Assembly: GCA_937859855.1 (NCBI GenBank)
Contig: CALMAR010000016.1
Span: 1-5,158, forward strand
Direction: 5' to 3'
Length of the DNA: 5,158 nucleotides
DNA from: an uncultured Kineosporia sp.
Lineage (GTDB): Bacteria; Actinomycetota; Actinomycetes; Actinomycetales; Kineosporiaceae
Positions 1-5,158 of the stretch are shown here, in pieces. The position numbers and the translations under genes were made by a program. The notes beneath the pieces are model-generated. The model had not been told where the DNA came from. It ran no database searches and saw nothing but the letters and a program-made list of their open reading frames with translations. Position 1 is the first letter of the stretch. Every line of letters starts with the position of its first letter.

Positions 1-792
1 CGCCCCCGGCGGGCGGAGAGCATCCGGTACCGCTGACCGGGCTGGGCGGGGCCGAGGCGGCAGGGTTCCGGTGCGGATGGCCTCGAACACGGAGGTGGTG
101 GCCCGCACCGGCGGCACCCCCAGTTCCTCGGCCAGGACCCGCACACACTGGTGATAGGCGTCCAGCGCATCCTGCCGGCGTCCAGTCCAGGCCAGCAACC
201 GCATCACGCTGCGGTGGGCCGGCTCGTGCAGGGGATCCAGGGTCAGCCAGCGGGCCGCGTCGGCCAGGGCGGCGTGCACTTCGCCCGAGCGCAGCCTGGC
301 CGTGACCAGTCGTTCCATCAGTGCCCCGGCATCCCGGCGAAGCTCGGCCCCCCGTCTCAGCACCCAGTCCTCGAAAGGCGGGCAGTCGCGCAGGCTGAAA
401 CCGGACATGAACTCACCACGGATCAGGCCGGCCGCAGCCGCCCAGTCACCCGGCTCGGCACTGCTCTTCAGCCGGGTGAAGGTGATGATGTCGCTGCTCA
501 CCCGGCCGGGATCCAGCTGGACGCTGGCCCGGTCGGTGCGTACGGCCTCGCCGGTGGCCGCCAGCAGGACGGACAGGGTGCGGCGCAGCGCTCCCCGGGC
601 CCGGCCCTCGTCCGCCTCCGGCCACAGCATCGCGGCCAGCTCCTCGCGGGCCACCGGGCTCTGGCCGTCGGCTTCGGCGGTGGCCAGCACTGCCAGCAGG
701 GCACCGGCCTTGCGGGTGTCCACCGTCAGGGGCCGGTCGTCCATGGTCAGGACCGGGGCACCCAGCAGGTCGACCCGGAGCGAGGGCGGCAC
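1..792 (-). CDS. BTAD-domain (AfsR/SARP-like) transcriptional activator, N-terminal part, truncated by window edge
   Basis: I translated the minus strand from GTG at 792. The frame stays open for 264 codons to the left edge, so the C-terminus is missing. Residues about 5-95 (starting LRVDLLGAPVL) read as an OmpR-type winged-helix domain, with DTRKAGALLAVLA, LAAMLWPEADEGRARGALRR and TLSVLL. Residues about 100-245 are a bacterial transcriptional activator domain: RGEFMSGFSLRDCPPFEDWV, LTLDPLHEPAHRSVMRLLAW, DALDAYHQCVRVLAEELGV and TTSVFEAIRTGTL. In this family such an N-terminus is often followed by a large ATPase and TPR-type region, and a proline-rich linker (PPRPRPARSAVP) begins just before the edge. 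Whether an ATPase follows here cannot be seen. Expected role: cytoplasmic DNA-binding activator. The start is chosen because the domain begins at residue 5. The frame is open further upstream but has no ATG, GTG or TTG back to 901, and no Shine-Dalgarno precedes the GTG. It is transcribed divergently from the phosphatase operon, so control of that operon is a positional inference. Confidence 0.88.
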   Translation of the reverse strand, partial: MPPSLRVDLLGAPVLTMDDRPLTVDTRKAGALLAVLATAEADGQSPVAREELAAMLWPEADEGRARGALRRTLSVLLAATGEAVRTDRASVQLDPGRVSSDIITFTRLKSSAEPGDWAAAAGLIRGEFMSGFSLRDCPPFEDWVLRRGAELRRDAGALMERLVTARLRSGEVHAALADAARWLTLDPLHEPAHRSVMRLLAWTGRRQDALDAYHQCVRVLAEELGVPPVRATTSVFEAIRTGTLPPRPRPARSAVPDALRPPGA

Positions 793-798
793 GCCGAA

Positions 799-804
799 AC
801 TGTA
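799..804 (-). promoter_or_regulatory. possible -10 box of a leaderless transcript for the regulator
   Basis: On the minus strand TACAGT (fits TANNNT) ends 6 bp before the GTG at 792, the spacing expected when transcription starts at the start codon itself. The lack of a Shine-Dalgarno sequence fits a leaderless mRNA. No recognisable -35 box lies 16-19 bp upstream, so the call is weak. Confidence 0.25.
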
Positions 805-825
805 CGACGCCCGCTGGGCGACGTG

Positions 826-890
826 CGTTACGGAATGCCCTAATGGGCAGTTTGCCGGAACGTTCAGCGTCGTAACGTTGCCGGAACGCC
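826..890. repeat. three CGGAAYG repeats and an imperfect dyad, candidate operator
   Basis: CGGAAYG occurs at 831-837 (CGGAATG), 856-862 and 882-888 (both CGGAACG), spaced 25 and 26 bp, about two and a half helical turns. The last two copies sit in an exact 11-bp direct repeat, TTGCCGGAACG, at 852-862 and 878-888. An imperfect inverted repeat overlaps them: CCGGAACGTT at 855-864 and AACGTTGCCGG at 874-884, differing by one inserted base, with a 9-bp centre. CGTTACG at 826-832 is also the reverse complement of CGTAACG at 871-877. This density in an intergenic region suggests a protein-binding site. Activators of the AfsR/SARP group bind direct repeats, so the adjacent regulator is the obvious candidate, but the spacing differs from the 11- or 22-bp spacing usual for SARPs. 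Confidence 0.45.
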
Positions 891-911
891 GGATCAGGCA
901 TTGTCAGCTGC

Positions 912-2183
912 GTGAGCGAATCCGGAATCGGGCGGCTGAACGAACAGTCGTGGCCATGGCTGGGCCGCTGGCGGCGGAAGAAGGCCGGCGCCGTGGACGC
1001 CGCCAGCGCAACTGCGGTGGCTGCGCACCAGGTGGCCGGAGGGGAGGGATCGGGTTCGGGTCCCGTACAGCCGCCGGGCAGGCAGGTGCAGATCGCCCCG
1101 TCCGATCCGCTGCTGGTCTACCTGCTGCACGCCGGCGGCCCGGTCGAGCTGGCCGAACTGGAGCTGGACTCCGCCGCCGTTCGCGAACTGCGAGCCGCGG
1201 GCATCGCCCTGGTGGTGCCGCTGGTGAGCAGTGGTGAGCTGATCGGCACCCTGAACCTGGGCCCGCGGCTGTCCGAGCAGGGCTACTCCTCAGACGATCG
1301 CCGGCTGCTGGACACCCTGGCCAGTTACGCCGCCCCGGCGATGCGGGTCAACCAGCTGGTCCGGGACCGGGAGTCCCAGGCCCGCAACGTGGAACGGATC
1401 GAGCAGGAGCTGCGGGTGGCGCAGCTGATCCAGCAGCAGTTCCTGCCCAGCGATCTGCCTGACCTGCCCGGCTACCACGTGGCCGCGTTCTACCGCCCGG
1501 CCCGGACCATTGGCGGCGACTTCTACGACTTCGCTCGGCTGAGCGACGGACGGCTGATGCTGATCTGCGGAGACGTCACCGACAAGGGAGTTCCAGCGGC
1601 GCTGGTGATGGCCAGCACACACGCGCTGCTGCGTGAGGCCAGCTCGCGGATGACCTCACCGGGGGCGGTGCTGGCTCGGGTGAACGACCTGCTCTGCACC
1701 GACATTCCGGCGCACATGTTCGTCACCTGCTGTGCCCTGGTCCTCGATCCGGCCGACGGCACGCTGGTCTTCGCCAACGCCGGACACAACCTGCCCTACG
1801 TGCGGACCAGTCAGCCGGACGGCGTCCGGGAGATCACGGCGACCGGGATGCCGCTCGGTCTGATGCCCGGAATGGTGTACGACGAGACGCAGGACCGGCT
1901 CGCCCCCGGCGAATGCATCCTGTTGCACAGCGACGGACTGGCCGAGGCCCACGACGAGAACCGCAAGGACATGTTCGGTTTCGGCCGGCTCAGCCGCCTG
2001 GTCGGTGAGTCGGACGGCGGAGAAAAACTGATCGACACCCTGCTGATGGAACTTTCCGCGTTCACCGGCCCCAACGTTGAGCAGGAGGACGACATCACGC
2101 TGGTCACCCTCGAACGATCCGCACGGCCAGCGTTCACCCTGACCACTTTCACCGAAGTGCCACTCGCACAGGGGAAATCATGA
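912..2183 (+). CDS. RsbU-like PP2C-family serine/threonine phosphatase with N-terminal GAF remnant
   Basis: Predicted 423-aa cytoplasmic phosphatase that should dephosphorylate STAS anti-anti-sigma proteins. Residues 1-65 are poorly conserved in appearance: a Trp/Arg-rich stretch (WPWLGRWRRKK, 14-24) then Ala/Gly/Ser-rich linker. Residues about 66-150 look like the second half of a GAF-type sensor (LVVPLVSSGELIGTLNLGPR, then YSSDDRRLLDTLASYAAPA). Residues 151-180 form a helical linker (RIEQELRVAQLIQQQFLP) typical of RsbU-type enzymes. The PP2C domain covers about 188-402 with its metal-binding motifs intact: GGDFYDF (201-207), GDVTDKG (220-226), NAGHNLP (289-295), SDGLAEA (340-346) and EQEDDITLV (390-398). 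The GTG at 912 has only a weak upstream AGG. An in-frame GTG at 993 (residue 28) has AAGAAGG at 978-984 and is a serious alternative start that would remove the Trp/Arg stretch. The gene overlaps the next by ATGA. The function class is sure; the sensed signal is unknown. Confidence 0.93.
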   Translation: MSESGIGRLNEQSWPWLGRWRRKKAGAVDAASATAVAAHQVAGGEGSGSGPVQPPGRQVQIAPSDPLLVYLLHAGGPVELAELELDSAAVRELRAAGIALVVPLVSSGELIGTLNLGPRLSEQGYSSDDRRLLDTLASYAAPAMRVNQLVRDRESQARNVERIEQELRVAQLIQQQFLPSDLPDLPGYHVAAFYRPARTIGGDFYDFARLSDGRLMLICGDVTDKGVPAALVMASTHALLREASSRMTSPGAVLARVNDLLCTDIPAHMFVTCCALVLDPADGTLVFANAGHNLPYVRTSQPDGVREITATGMPLGLMPGMVYDETQDRLAPGECILLHSDGLAEAHDENRKDMFGFGRLSRLVGESDGGEKLIDTLLMELSAFTGPNVEQEDDITLVTLERSARPAFTLTTFTEVPLAQGKS

Positions 2184-2668
2184 CCACAACCTGGCGCCTG
2201 CTCGATGAGTTCAGTGAACGCAGCGAGCCCGGGCGCGAACGTCAGGCGGAACAGCGTGTCCGTCAGTCCGTTTCAGGCCTCAATCTGAGCACCGACGAAC
2301 TCGACCGGCTCGCCACTGCGGTGGCCGAGACAGTGATGAATGCGATCGAGCACGGGAACCACAACCAGCCCACGCTGCCGGTGGACATCTGTGTCCGCTC
2401 CGATGGCGCCAGCGTAGAAGTGCTGGTCAGTGACAACGGCGGCCTGCGGGAGCTGCCGGAGCATCCCGAGATGCCCGATCTGGACGCCAAACTCGACGGC
2501 CGCCAGACCCCCCGCGGCTGGGGCCTGTTCCTGATCCGCAGCATGGTGGACGAGCTGGACATCGTCCAGGATCCGGCTGACCCGGCCCGCCACACCGCCC
2601 GGCTGCTGCTCCGGATCACCCGGCCCAGCCCGACTGTCAAGGAGGATCATCATGTCCAGCCGATGTGA
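2180..2668 (+). CDS. RsbW/SpoIIAB-like ATP-binding serine kinase (HATPase_c_2, anti-sigma factor type)
   Basis: Predicted 162-aa GHKL-fold protein, close to the usual size of RsbW-like switch kinases. The ATP site is visible in order: N-box AVAETVMNAIEHGN (47-60, with E50, N54, H58), G1 box VSDNGG (83-88, D85) and G2 box RGWGLFLIRSMVDEL (112-126). Known members bind a sigma factor or another target and phosphorylate a Ser of a STAS antagonist; here the STAS partners are the next two genes. The ATG overlaps the phosphatase stop as ATGA, with AGGGGA at 2170-2175 as ribosome site, so translation is probably coupled. Its 3' end overlaps the next gene by 17 bp, and its last residues (KEDHHVQPM) are encoded by DNA that also carries that gene's ribosome site. 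It could act as an anti-sigma factor or as a kinase toward another partner; no sigma gene is present to decide. Confidence 0.9.
   Translation: MTTTWRLLDEFSERSEPGRERQAEQRVRQSVSGLNLSTDELDRLATAVAETVMNAIEHGNHNQPTLPVDICVRSDGASVEVLVSDNGGLRELPEHPEMPDLDAKLDGRQTPRGWGLFLIRSMVDELDIVQDPADPARHTARLLLRITRPSPTVKEDHHVQPM
2639..2645 (+). promoter_or_regulatory. strong Shine-Dalgarno for the first STAS gene
   Basis: AAGGAGG lies 6 nt before the ATG at 2652 and inside the 3' end of the kinase gene. It is the best ribosome site in the window and fixes the STAS start. It suggests the STAS protein is made in excess over the kinase, as partner switching would need; that stoichiometry is inference. Confidence 0.8.
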
Positions 2669-3011
2669 GGCGGTCGTGGAACCAGCCTCCGAAGCTGCCG
2701 GAACTGCCATCATCCGGCTCAGTGGGGAGATCGACGGCAGCGCCAAAACCATTCTGCCGCAAGCCTATATCCAAGCCATGGCCGACGGTGACCCGGCCAC
2801 CGTGCTACTGGACTTCAGCCGGGTCGACTACATCAATTCCACCGGCATCGCCGTGATCGTCGGTGTCCTGGCCATGGCCCGCTCGCAACACCGGGTGATC
2901 TCCGCGCTCGGCCTGAGCGACCACTACAAGCACATCTTCACCATCACCCGCCTGGTCGACTTCATTCAGCTGGTCGACCCGGCCGACATCACATCCTCGG
3001 GACAGGGGTAG
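2652..3011 (+). CDS. STAS-domain anti-anti-sigma factor, RsbV/SpoIIAA-like (copy 1)
   Basis: Predicted 119-aa single-domain STAS protein, the normal length for the family. Visible elements are the first strand (AIIRLSGEIDG, 19-29), the central strand VLLDFSRVDYI (51-61), the phosphorylation loop NSTGIAVIVG (62-71) and the late segment GLSDHYKHIFTITRL. By alignment to SpoIIAA Ser58, the phosphoacceptor should be S63. The residue before it is N62 where SpoIIAA has Asp. Expected role: the unphosphorylated form binds the upstream kinase and frees its target, the kinase inactivates it by phosphorylation, and the PP2C phosphatase restores it. It overlaps the kinase gene by 17 bp and is followed after 5 bp by a paralogous STAS gene. 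The start is supported by the AAGGAGG site. Confidence 0.92.
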   Translation: MSSRCEAVVEPASEAAGTAIIRLSGEIDGSAKTILPQAYIQAMADGDPATVLLDFSRVDYINSTGIAVIVGVLAMARSQHRVISALGLSDHYKHIFTITRLVDFIQLVDPADITSSGQG

Positions 3012-3016
3012 CGAAC

Positions 3017-3382
3017 ATGGCTTCGGTCAGCATCGACATGTCAGTGCGGCGCGAATCACCAGCTGTCGCCGTCATCGCCGTCAGGGGCGACGTCACCGCC
3101 GCCTGTGAGCAGGTGCTCAACGCGGCCTGGGAGGAGGCGAGCCAGAGCCCGACCAAGGTGGTGATTCTCGACTTCACCGGGCTGGCCTACATGAACAGCT
3201 CCGGGATCGGGATGCTGGTCACCGTGCTGGTGCGGGCGAACCGGGCCAAGCAGCAGCTGATGGCCTTCGGCCTGACCGATCACTACTGCCAGATCTTCAA
3301 CCTGACCCGGCTGGACGAGGCGATCCACATCCATCCGGATGAGGAGTCTGCCCTCAAGGCCGCCAGCGAGCGTGCGGCATGA
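3017..3382 (+). CDS. STAS-domain anti-anti-sigma factor, RsbV/SpoIIAA-like (copy 2)
   Basis: Predicted 121-aa STAS protein, a clear paralogue of the preceding gene. It has the first strand AVAVIAVRGDVT (16-27), the strand VVILDFTGLAYM (48-59), the phosphorylation loop NSSGIGMLV (60-68) and GLTDHYCQIFNLTRLDEAI (85-103), matching copy 1 closely in the second half and poorly in the first. The likely phosphoacceptor is S61, again preceded by Asn. The ATG at 3017 follows the copy 1 stop by 5 bp, with AGGGG just before that stop serving as ribosome site. The end overlaps the next gene by ATGA. Two STAS proteins beside one kinase may compete for it or answer different phosphatases or targets; the sequence does not say which. 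Confidence 0.91.
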   Translation: MASVSIDMSVRRESPAVAVIAVRGDVTAACEQVLNAAWEEASQSPTKVVILDFTGLAYMNSSGIGMLVTVLVRANRAKQQLMAFGLTDHYCQIFNLTRLDEAIHIHPDEESALKAASERAA

Positions 3383-4206
3383 GCGCCGGGCTGCCGGCCC
3401 AGGGCGAGCCCCCGTCCGCCGAACAGCAACCTCCGGCGCGGTCGGACGTCGCGCACTGGGCCAAGGTGGACGGGGCCAGGCTGGCGGTGGGCACCGGGGC
3501 CGACGCGGCGATCAACGGCTGGGGCATTGCTGGCCGCCGGGTGACCGGGCCGATGCAGGGTTTCGGGCGGCTGTGGCAGCGCACCTACACCCTGCCGATC
3601 GGCTCAGTGGCCACTCCGCAGGAAGCAATCGCTCTGTGGCGCAGCCACTTCGGCGAGTTCTGGCCCAACGGCAACCGCTTCTACGGAGCCATCGAAGGGA
3701 TCAATCCCGGCGACGTGGCGCCGATCTCGGTGAACACCGGAGCCGGGCTGAAGCTGACCACGGGCGTGCTGGTGATCTACGCCGACGACGAGTCGTTCAG
3801 CTTCATGACCCCCGAGGGCCACATGTTCGCCGGGATGATCACCTTTTCGGCACACGAGACGCCGCAAGCGTCCGGGTTCAGCGACCCGGCCGCGGGCAGC
3901 TCGGATCCAGTCAGAGACACCACGCTGCAGGTGCAGGTGCTGATCCGGCCCAATGACCCGATCTGGGATCTTGGCATGCCCGTGATGAAGTTCATGGAGG
4001 ACCGATTCTGGGCCGCAACCATGCGAAACCTGGCTCATCGGCTGGGATCCCAGGCCAAGGACGTTGACGTGGTCTCGGTGATCGTGGACCGTAAGCGGCT
4101 CTGGCACAACGCCAAGAACGTCCGCTACAACGCCGCGGTTCGCAGCACCATCCATCTGGTCGGCACTCCCTTCCGAGCGCTGGCCAGGCTGGTCCGGCAC
4201 CGCTGA
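3379..4206 (+). CDS. conserved-looking protein of unknown function, weakly DUF1990-like (SRPBCC-type fold possible)
   Basis: Predicted 275-aa soluble protein with no signal peptide or membrane segment. Residues 1-25 are a Pro/Gln/Ala-rich disordered tail. Residues about 57-223 form the likely domain: GFGRLWQRTY (61-70), AIALWRSHFGEFWP (83-96), NPGDVAPISVNTGAGLKL (109-126), GVLVIYADDESFSFMTPEGH (129-148) and a closing segment RPNDPIWDLGMPVMKFMEDRF (190-210). The order resembles DUF1990 proteins, where a 'T..GH...G...F' segment precedes an RP-containing strand and a C-terminal helix; this is from memory of the pattern and is only moderately sure. The C-terminus (AVRSTIHLVG...ALARLVRHR) is basic and could be amphipathic. 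The ATG overlaps the second STAS stop as ATGA, which ties it to the partner-switching operon. No catalytic motif is evident. It could be the regulated target, a ligand-binding accessory or unrelated metabolic cargo. Confidence 0.8.
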   Translation: MSAGLPAQGEPPSAEQQPPARSDVAHWAKVDGARLAVGTGADAAINGWGIAGRRVTGPMQGFGRLWQRTYTLPIGSVATPQEAIALWRSHFGEFWPNGNRFYGAIEGINPGDVAPISVNTGAGLKLTTGVLVIYADDESFSFMTPEGHMFAGMITFSAHETPQASGFSDPAAGSSDPVRDTTLQVQVLIRPNDPIWDLGMPVMKFMEDRFWAATMRNLAHRLGSQAKDVDVVSVIVDRKRLWHNAKNVRYNAAVRSTIHLVGTPFRALARLVRHR

Positions 4207-4212
4207 AAGGGG
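4206..4212 (+). promoter_or_regulatory. Shine-Dalgarno deciding the GTG start of the membrane protein
   Basis: AAAGGGG starts on the last base of the upstream stop codon and ends 8 nt before GTG at 4221, an ideal spacing. It favours that GTG over the in-frame GTG at 4236. Confidence 0.65.
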
Positions 4213-4220
4213 CAGCGCTG

Positions 4221-5158
4221 GTGGCCGGTAGGGATGTGGGGGTTGAACGCCGCCCAGGAGGCGATCCGCCGCGATCTGCGGGCAGCGGTGCCGCAACGGG
4301 TGCCCCGGGGACCCGGCGGACGGCTCTGGTGGCCGGGCTGATCGGGGCCGTGCTGGCGGCGACCGTGGCCGGTCTGGTACTCAACCTGCTGTCGCCCACC
4401 GCTGATGGACAATGGCGGATTGCGCAGATCTGCTACCTGAGCGATGCGTTCTGGTTCGGCGGAATCGGCGGCTTCCTGGTGCTGCGGGTGCGCGGCAATG
4501 TCACGGCCTGGGCGCTGCTGGTAGTGGGGGTCACCGGCGCCTCCAGCAACTGCGTCCAGGGACTGCTGAACCTGCACCGGCAAGGGCATCGGCTCCCGGC
4601 GGCCCTGGTCAGCTGGGCCGCCTGGCTGGACAACTGGACCTGGCTGATCGCTTTCGGCGCCCTGTTCGTGTTGCTGCTCTACTTTCCTGACGGCCGCCAG
4701 CCCGGCCGGTTCTGGGGGCCGGTGGCGTTCAGCCTGTACGCCGTCCTCGGGGTGGCCCTGGTCATCTGCGCCGGAGTCGGGGTCAGCGTGGAGTACCCGG
4801 GGGTCGCGACGCCGGTCCGGTTGGCCCCGATCGCTGGGCTGCCCCGGCACACTCTGGACACCCTGGTGAACGGCTGGCTGCTGGGCTACTACGCGCTGGT
4901 CCAGCTGGTGCTGGTGATCAGCCTGCTGATCCGCTGGCGCCGTTCGCAGGGTGCCGGGCGGGCTCAGCTGAAGTGGCTGCTGGCTGCGGCCGGCTTCTTC
5001 ATCGCGCTGACCGCCGTCTTCAACCTGGCGGACGTGATCACCCGCTCCGCGGTGGACGACGGCGGCCTGGCCGACCTGGTCAGCCAGATCGCGATCTGGC
5101 TGATCCCGATCGCGATCGCGGTGGCTGTGACGCGGCACGGGCTGTATGAGATCGACCG
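4221..5158 (+). CDS. multi-pass membrane sensor protein, N-terminal part (probable sensor histidine kinase or related), truncated by window edge
   Basis: I translated this frame from GTG at 4221; it is open for 312 codons plus two bases to the right edge. Residues 1-33 are a hydrophilic Gly/Pro/Arg-rich tail. Hydrophobic segments lie at about 34-57, 73-90, 94-115, 136-154, 164-188, 217-237, 250-270 and 283-304, so about eight membrane passes. Three motifs recall the membrane part of actinobacterial and Chloroflexota sensor kinases: LLYFPDGRQPGRFWGPV (152-168), RAQLKWLL (247-254) and VTRHGLYEID (303-312). In those proteins the last motif directly precedes GAF, HisKA/HATPase or PP2C modules, so the output domain lies beyond the edge and its type cannot be told. 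The gene starts 14 bp after the preceding stop, so it probably shares its transcript, and it could be the signal input to the partner-switching genes. A long overlapping minus-strand frame is a shadow. Confidence 0.82.
   Translation, partial: MAGRDVGVERRPGGDPPRSAGSGAATGAPGTRRTALVAGLIGAVLAATVAGLVLNLLSPTADGQWRIAQICYLSDAFWFGGIGGFLVLRVRGNVTAWALLVVGVTGASSNCVQGLLNLHRQGHRLPAALVSWAAWLDNWTWLIAFGALFVLLLYFPDGRQPGRFWGPVAFSLYAVLGVALVICAGVGVSVEYPGVATPVRLAPIAGLPRHTLDTLVNGWLLGYYALVQLVLVISLLIRWRRSQGAGRAQLKWLLAAAGFFIALTAVFNLADVITRSAVDDGGLADLVSQIAIWLIPIAIAVAVTRHGLYEID
5080..5103. repeat. perfect 24-bp palindrome inside the membrane-protein gene
   Basis: The left half TCAGCCAGATCG is followed directly by its exact reverse complement, CGATCTGGCTGA, with no spacer. 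It encodes part of VSQIAIWLI in the last membrane segment. The inner GATCGCGATC (5087-5096) recurs at 5108-5117, 21 bp later, because the protein repeats Ile-Ala-Ile. The palindrome is directly visible; any function is unknown. Confidence 0.9.

Larger units (their letters stand above)
793..911. promoter_or_regulatory. divergent intergenic region, presumed promoters for the regulator and the phosphatase operon
   Basis: This 119-bp gap separates the GTG of the minus-strand regulator from the GTG of the plus-strand phosphatase, so it should hold both promoters. It is less GC-rich than the flanking genes and contains clustered short repeats, described separately. I see no convincing pair of -35 and -10 boxes for the housekeeping sigma factor on either strand, and no clear promoter of the SigB type for the operon. 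Promoter function is inferred from gene orientation. Confidence 0.6.

Noticed and set aside
151..843. 230-codon plus-strand open frame
   Set aside because: It is antisense to the BTAD gene, whose own frame gives a convincing winged-helix plus BTAD sequence.
446..901. 151-codon minus-strand frame as the divergent gene
   Set aside because: It is on the right strand but the wrong frame; the product is Arg/Gly/Pro-rich. The frame starting at 792 carries the family motifs.
302..1237. 311-codon plus-strand open frame
   Set aside because: It runs opposite the BTAD regulator and then over the phosphatase start in another frame. Its Ser/Arg/Ala-rich product has no recognisable motif.
3339..3956. 205-codon plus-strand frame overlapping the 275-aa gene
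   Set aside because: It is an Arg/Gly-rich shadow in another frame with no own ribosome site; the 3379 frame has the ATGA coupling and a structured-looking protein.
4204..4223. terminator between the unknown gene and the membrane gene
   Set aside because: The gap is only 14 bp, has no stem-loop or T-run, and carries a ribosome site, so read-through is more likely.
3604..4296. 230-codon minus-strand frame
   Set aside because: It is antisense to the 275-aa gene, with His/Pro/Gly-rich composition and no domain pattern.
4125..5138. 337-codon minus-strand open frame
   Set aside because: Its product is a Gln/Pro/Arg/His-rich string without domain pattern, the usual antisense shadow of a GC-rich gene. 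The opposite strand has a continuous frame with clear membrane segments and a good ribosome site.

Overview
The window is high-GC bacterial DNA with GC-rich codon use, GTG starts and tightly packed genes. The families present are a BTAD/AfsR-type activator, an RsbU-type PP2C phosphatase and an actinobacterial-style membrane sensor. They point to an actinomycete, but Chloroflexota carry the same families and cannot be excluded. No rRNA, tRNA, CRISPR array, insertion sequence or convincing terminator is visible.

Layout: (1) Positions 1-792, minus strand, hold the first 264 codons of a BTAD-domain transcriptional activator that runs off the left edge. (2) Positions 793-911 form a 119-bp divergent intergenic region with spaced CGGAAYG repeats and an imperfect dyad, a candidate shared operator/promoter. 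(3) Positions 912-4206, plus strand, hold five tightly packed genes: a GAF-remnant/PP2C phosphatase, an RsbW-like HATPase, two paralogous STAS anti-anti-sigma-like proteins, and a soluble protein of unknown function that weakly resembles DUF1990. (4) Positions 4221-5158, plus strand, hold a GTG-started multi-pass membrane protein whose first 312 codons look like the sensor part of an actinobacterial histidine kinase or related signalling protein. It runs off the right edge.

The plus-strand genes look like one operon: ATGA overlaps at 2180 and 3379, a 17-bp overlap at 2652, and gaps of 5 and 14 bp elsewhere. The likely logic is partner switching. The HATPase kinase phosphorylates the STAS proteins on a conserved Ser, and the PP2C phosphatase removes the phosphate in response to a signal. 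The free STAS protein then titrates the kinase away from its target. No sigma factor lies in the window, so the output is unknown. It could be a distant sigma factor, the DUF1990-like protein, the membrane sensor or something else. The divergent BTAD regulator is a plausible transcriptional controller of the operon, by position only.

The points most worth a second look are the unknown protein inside the partner-switching operon, the duplicated STAS genes with Asn in place of the usual Asp before the phosphoacceptor Ser, the repeats between the divergent genes, and a perfect 24-bp palindrome inside the membrane-protein gene.
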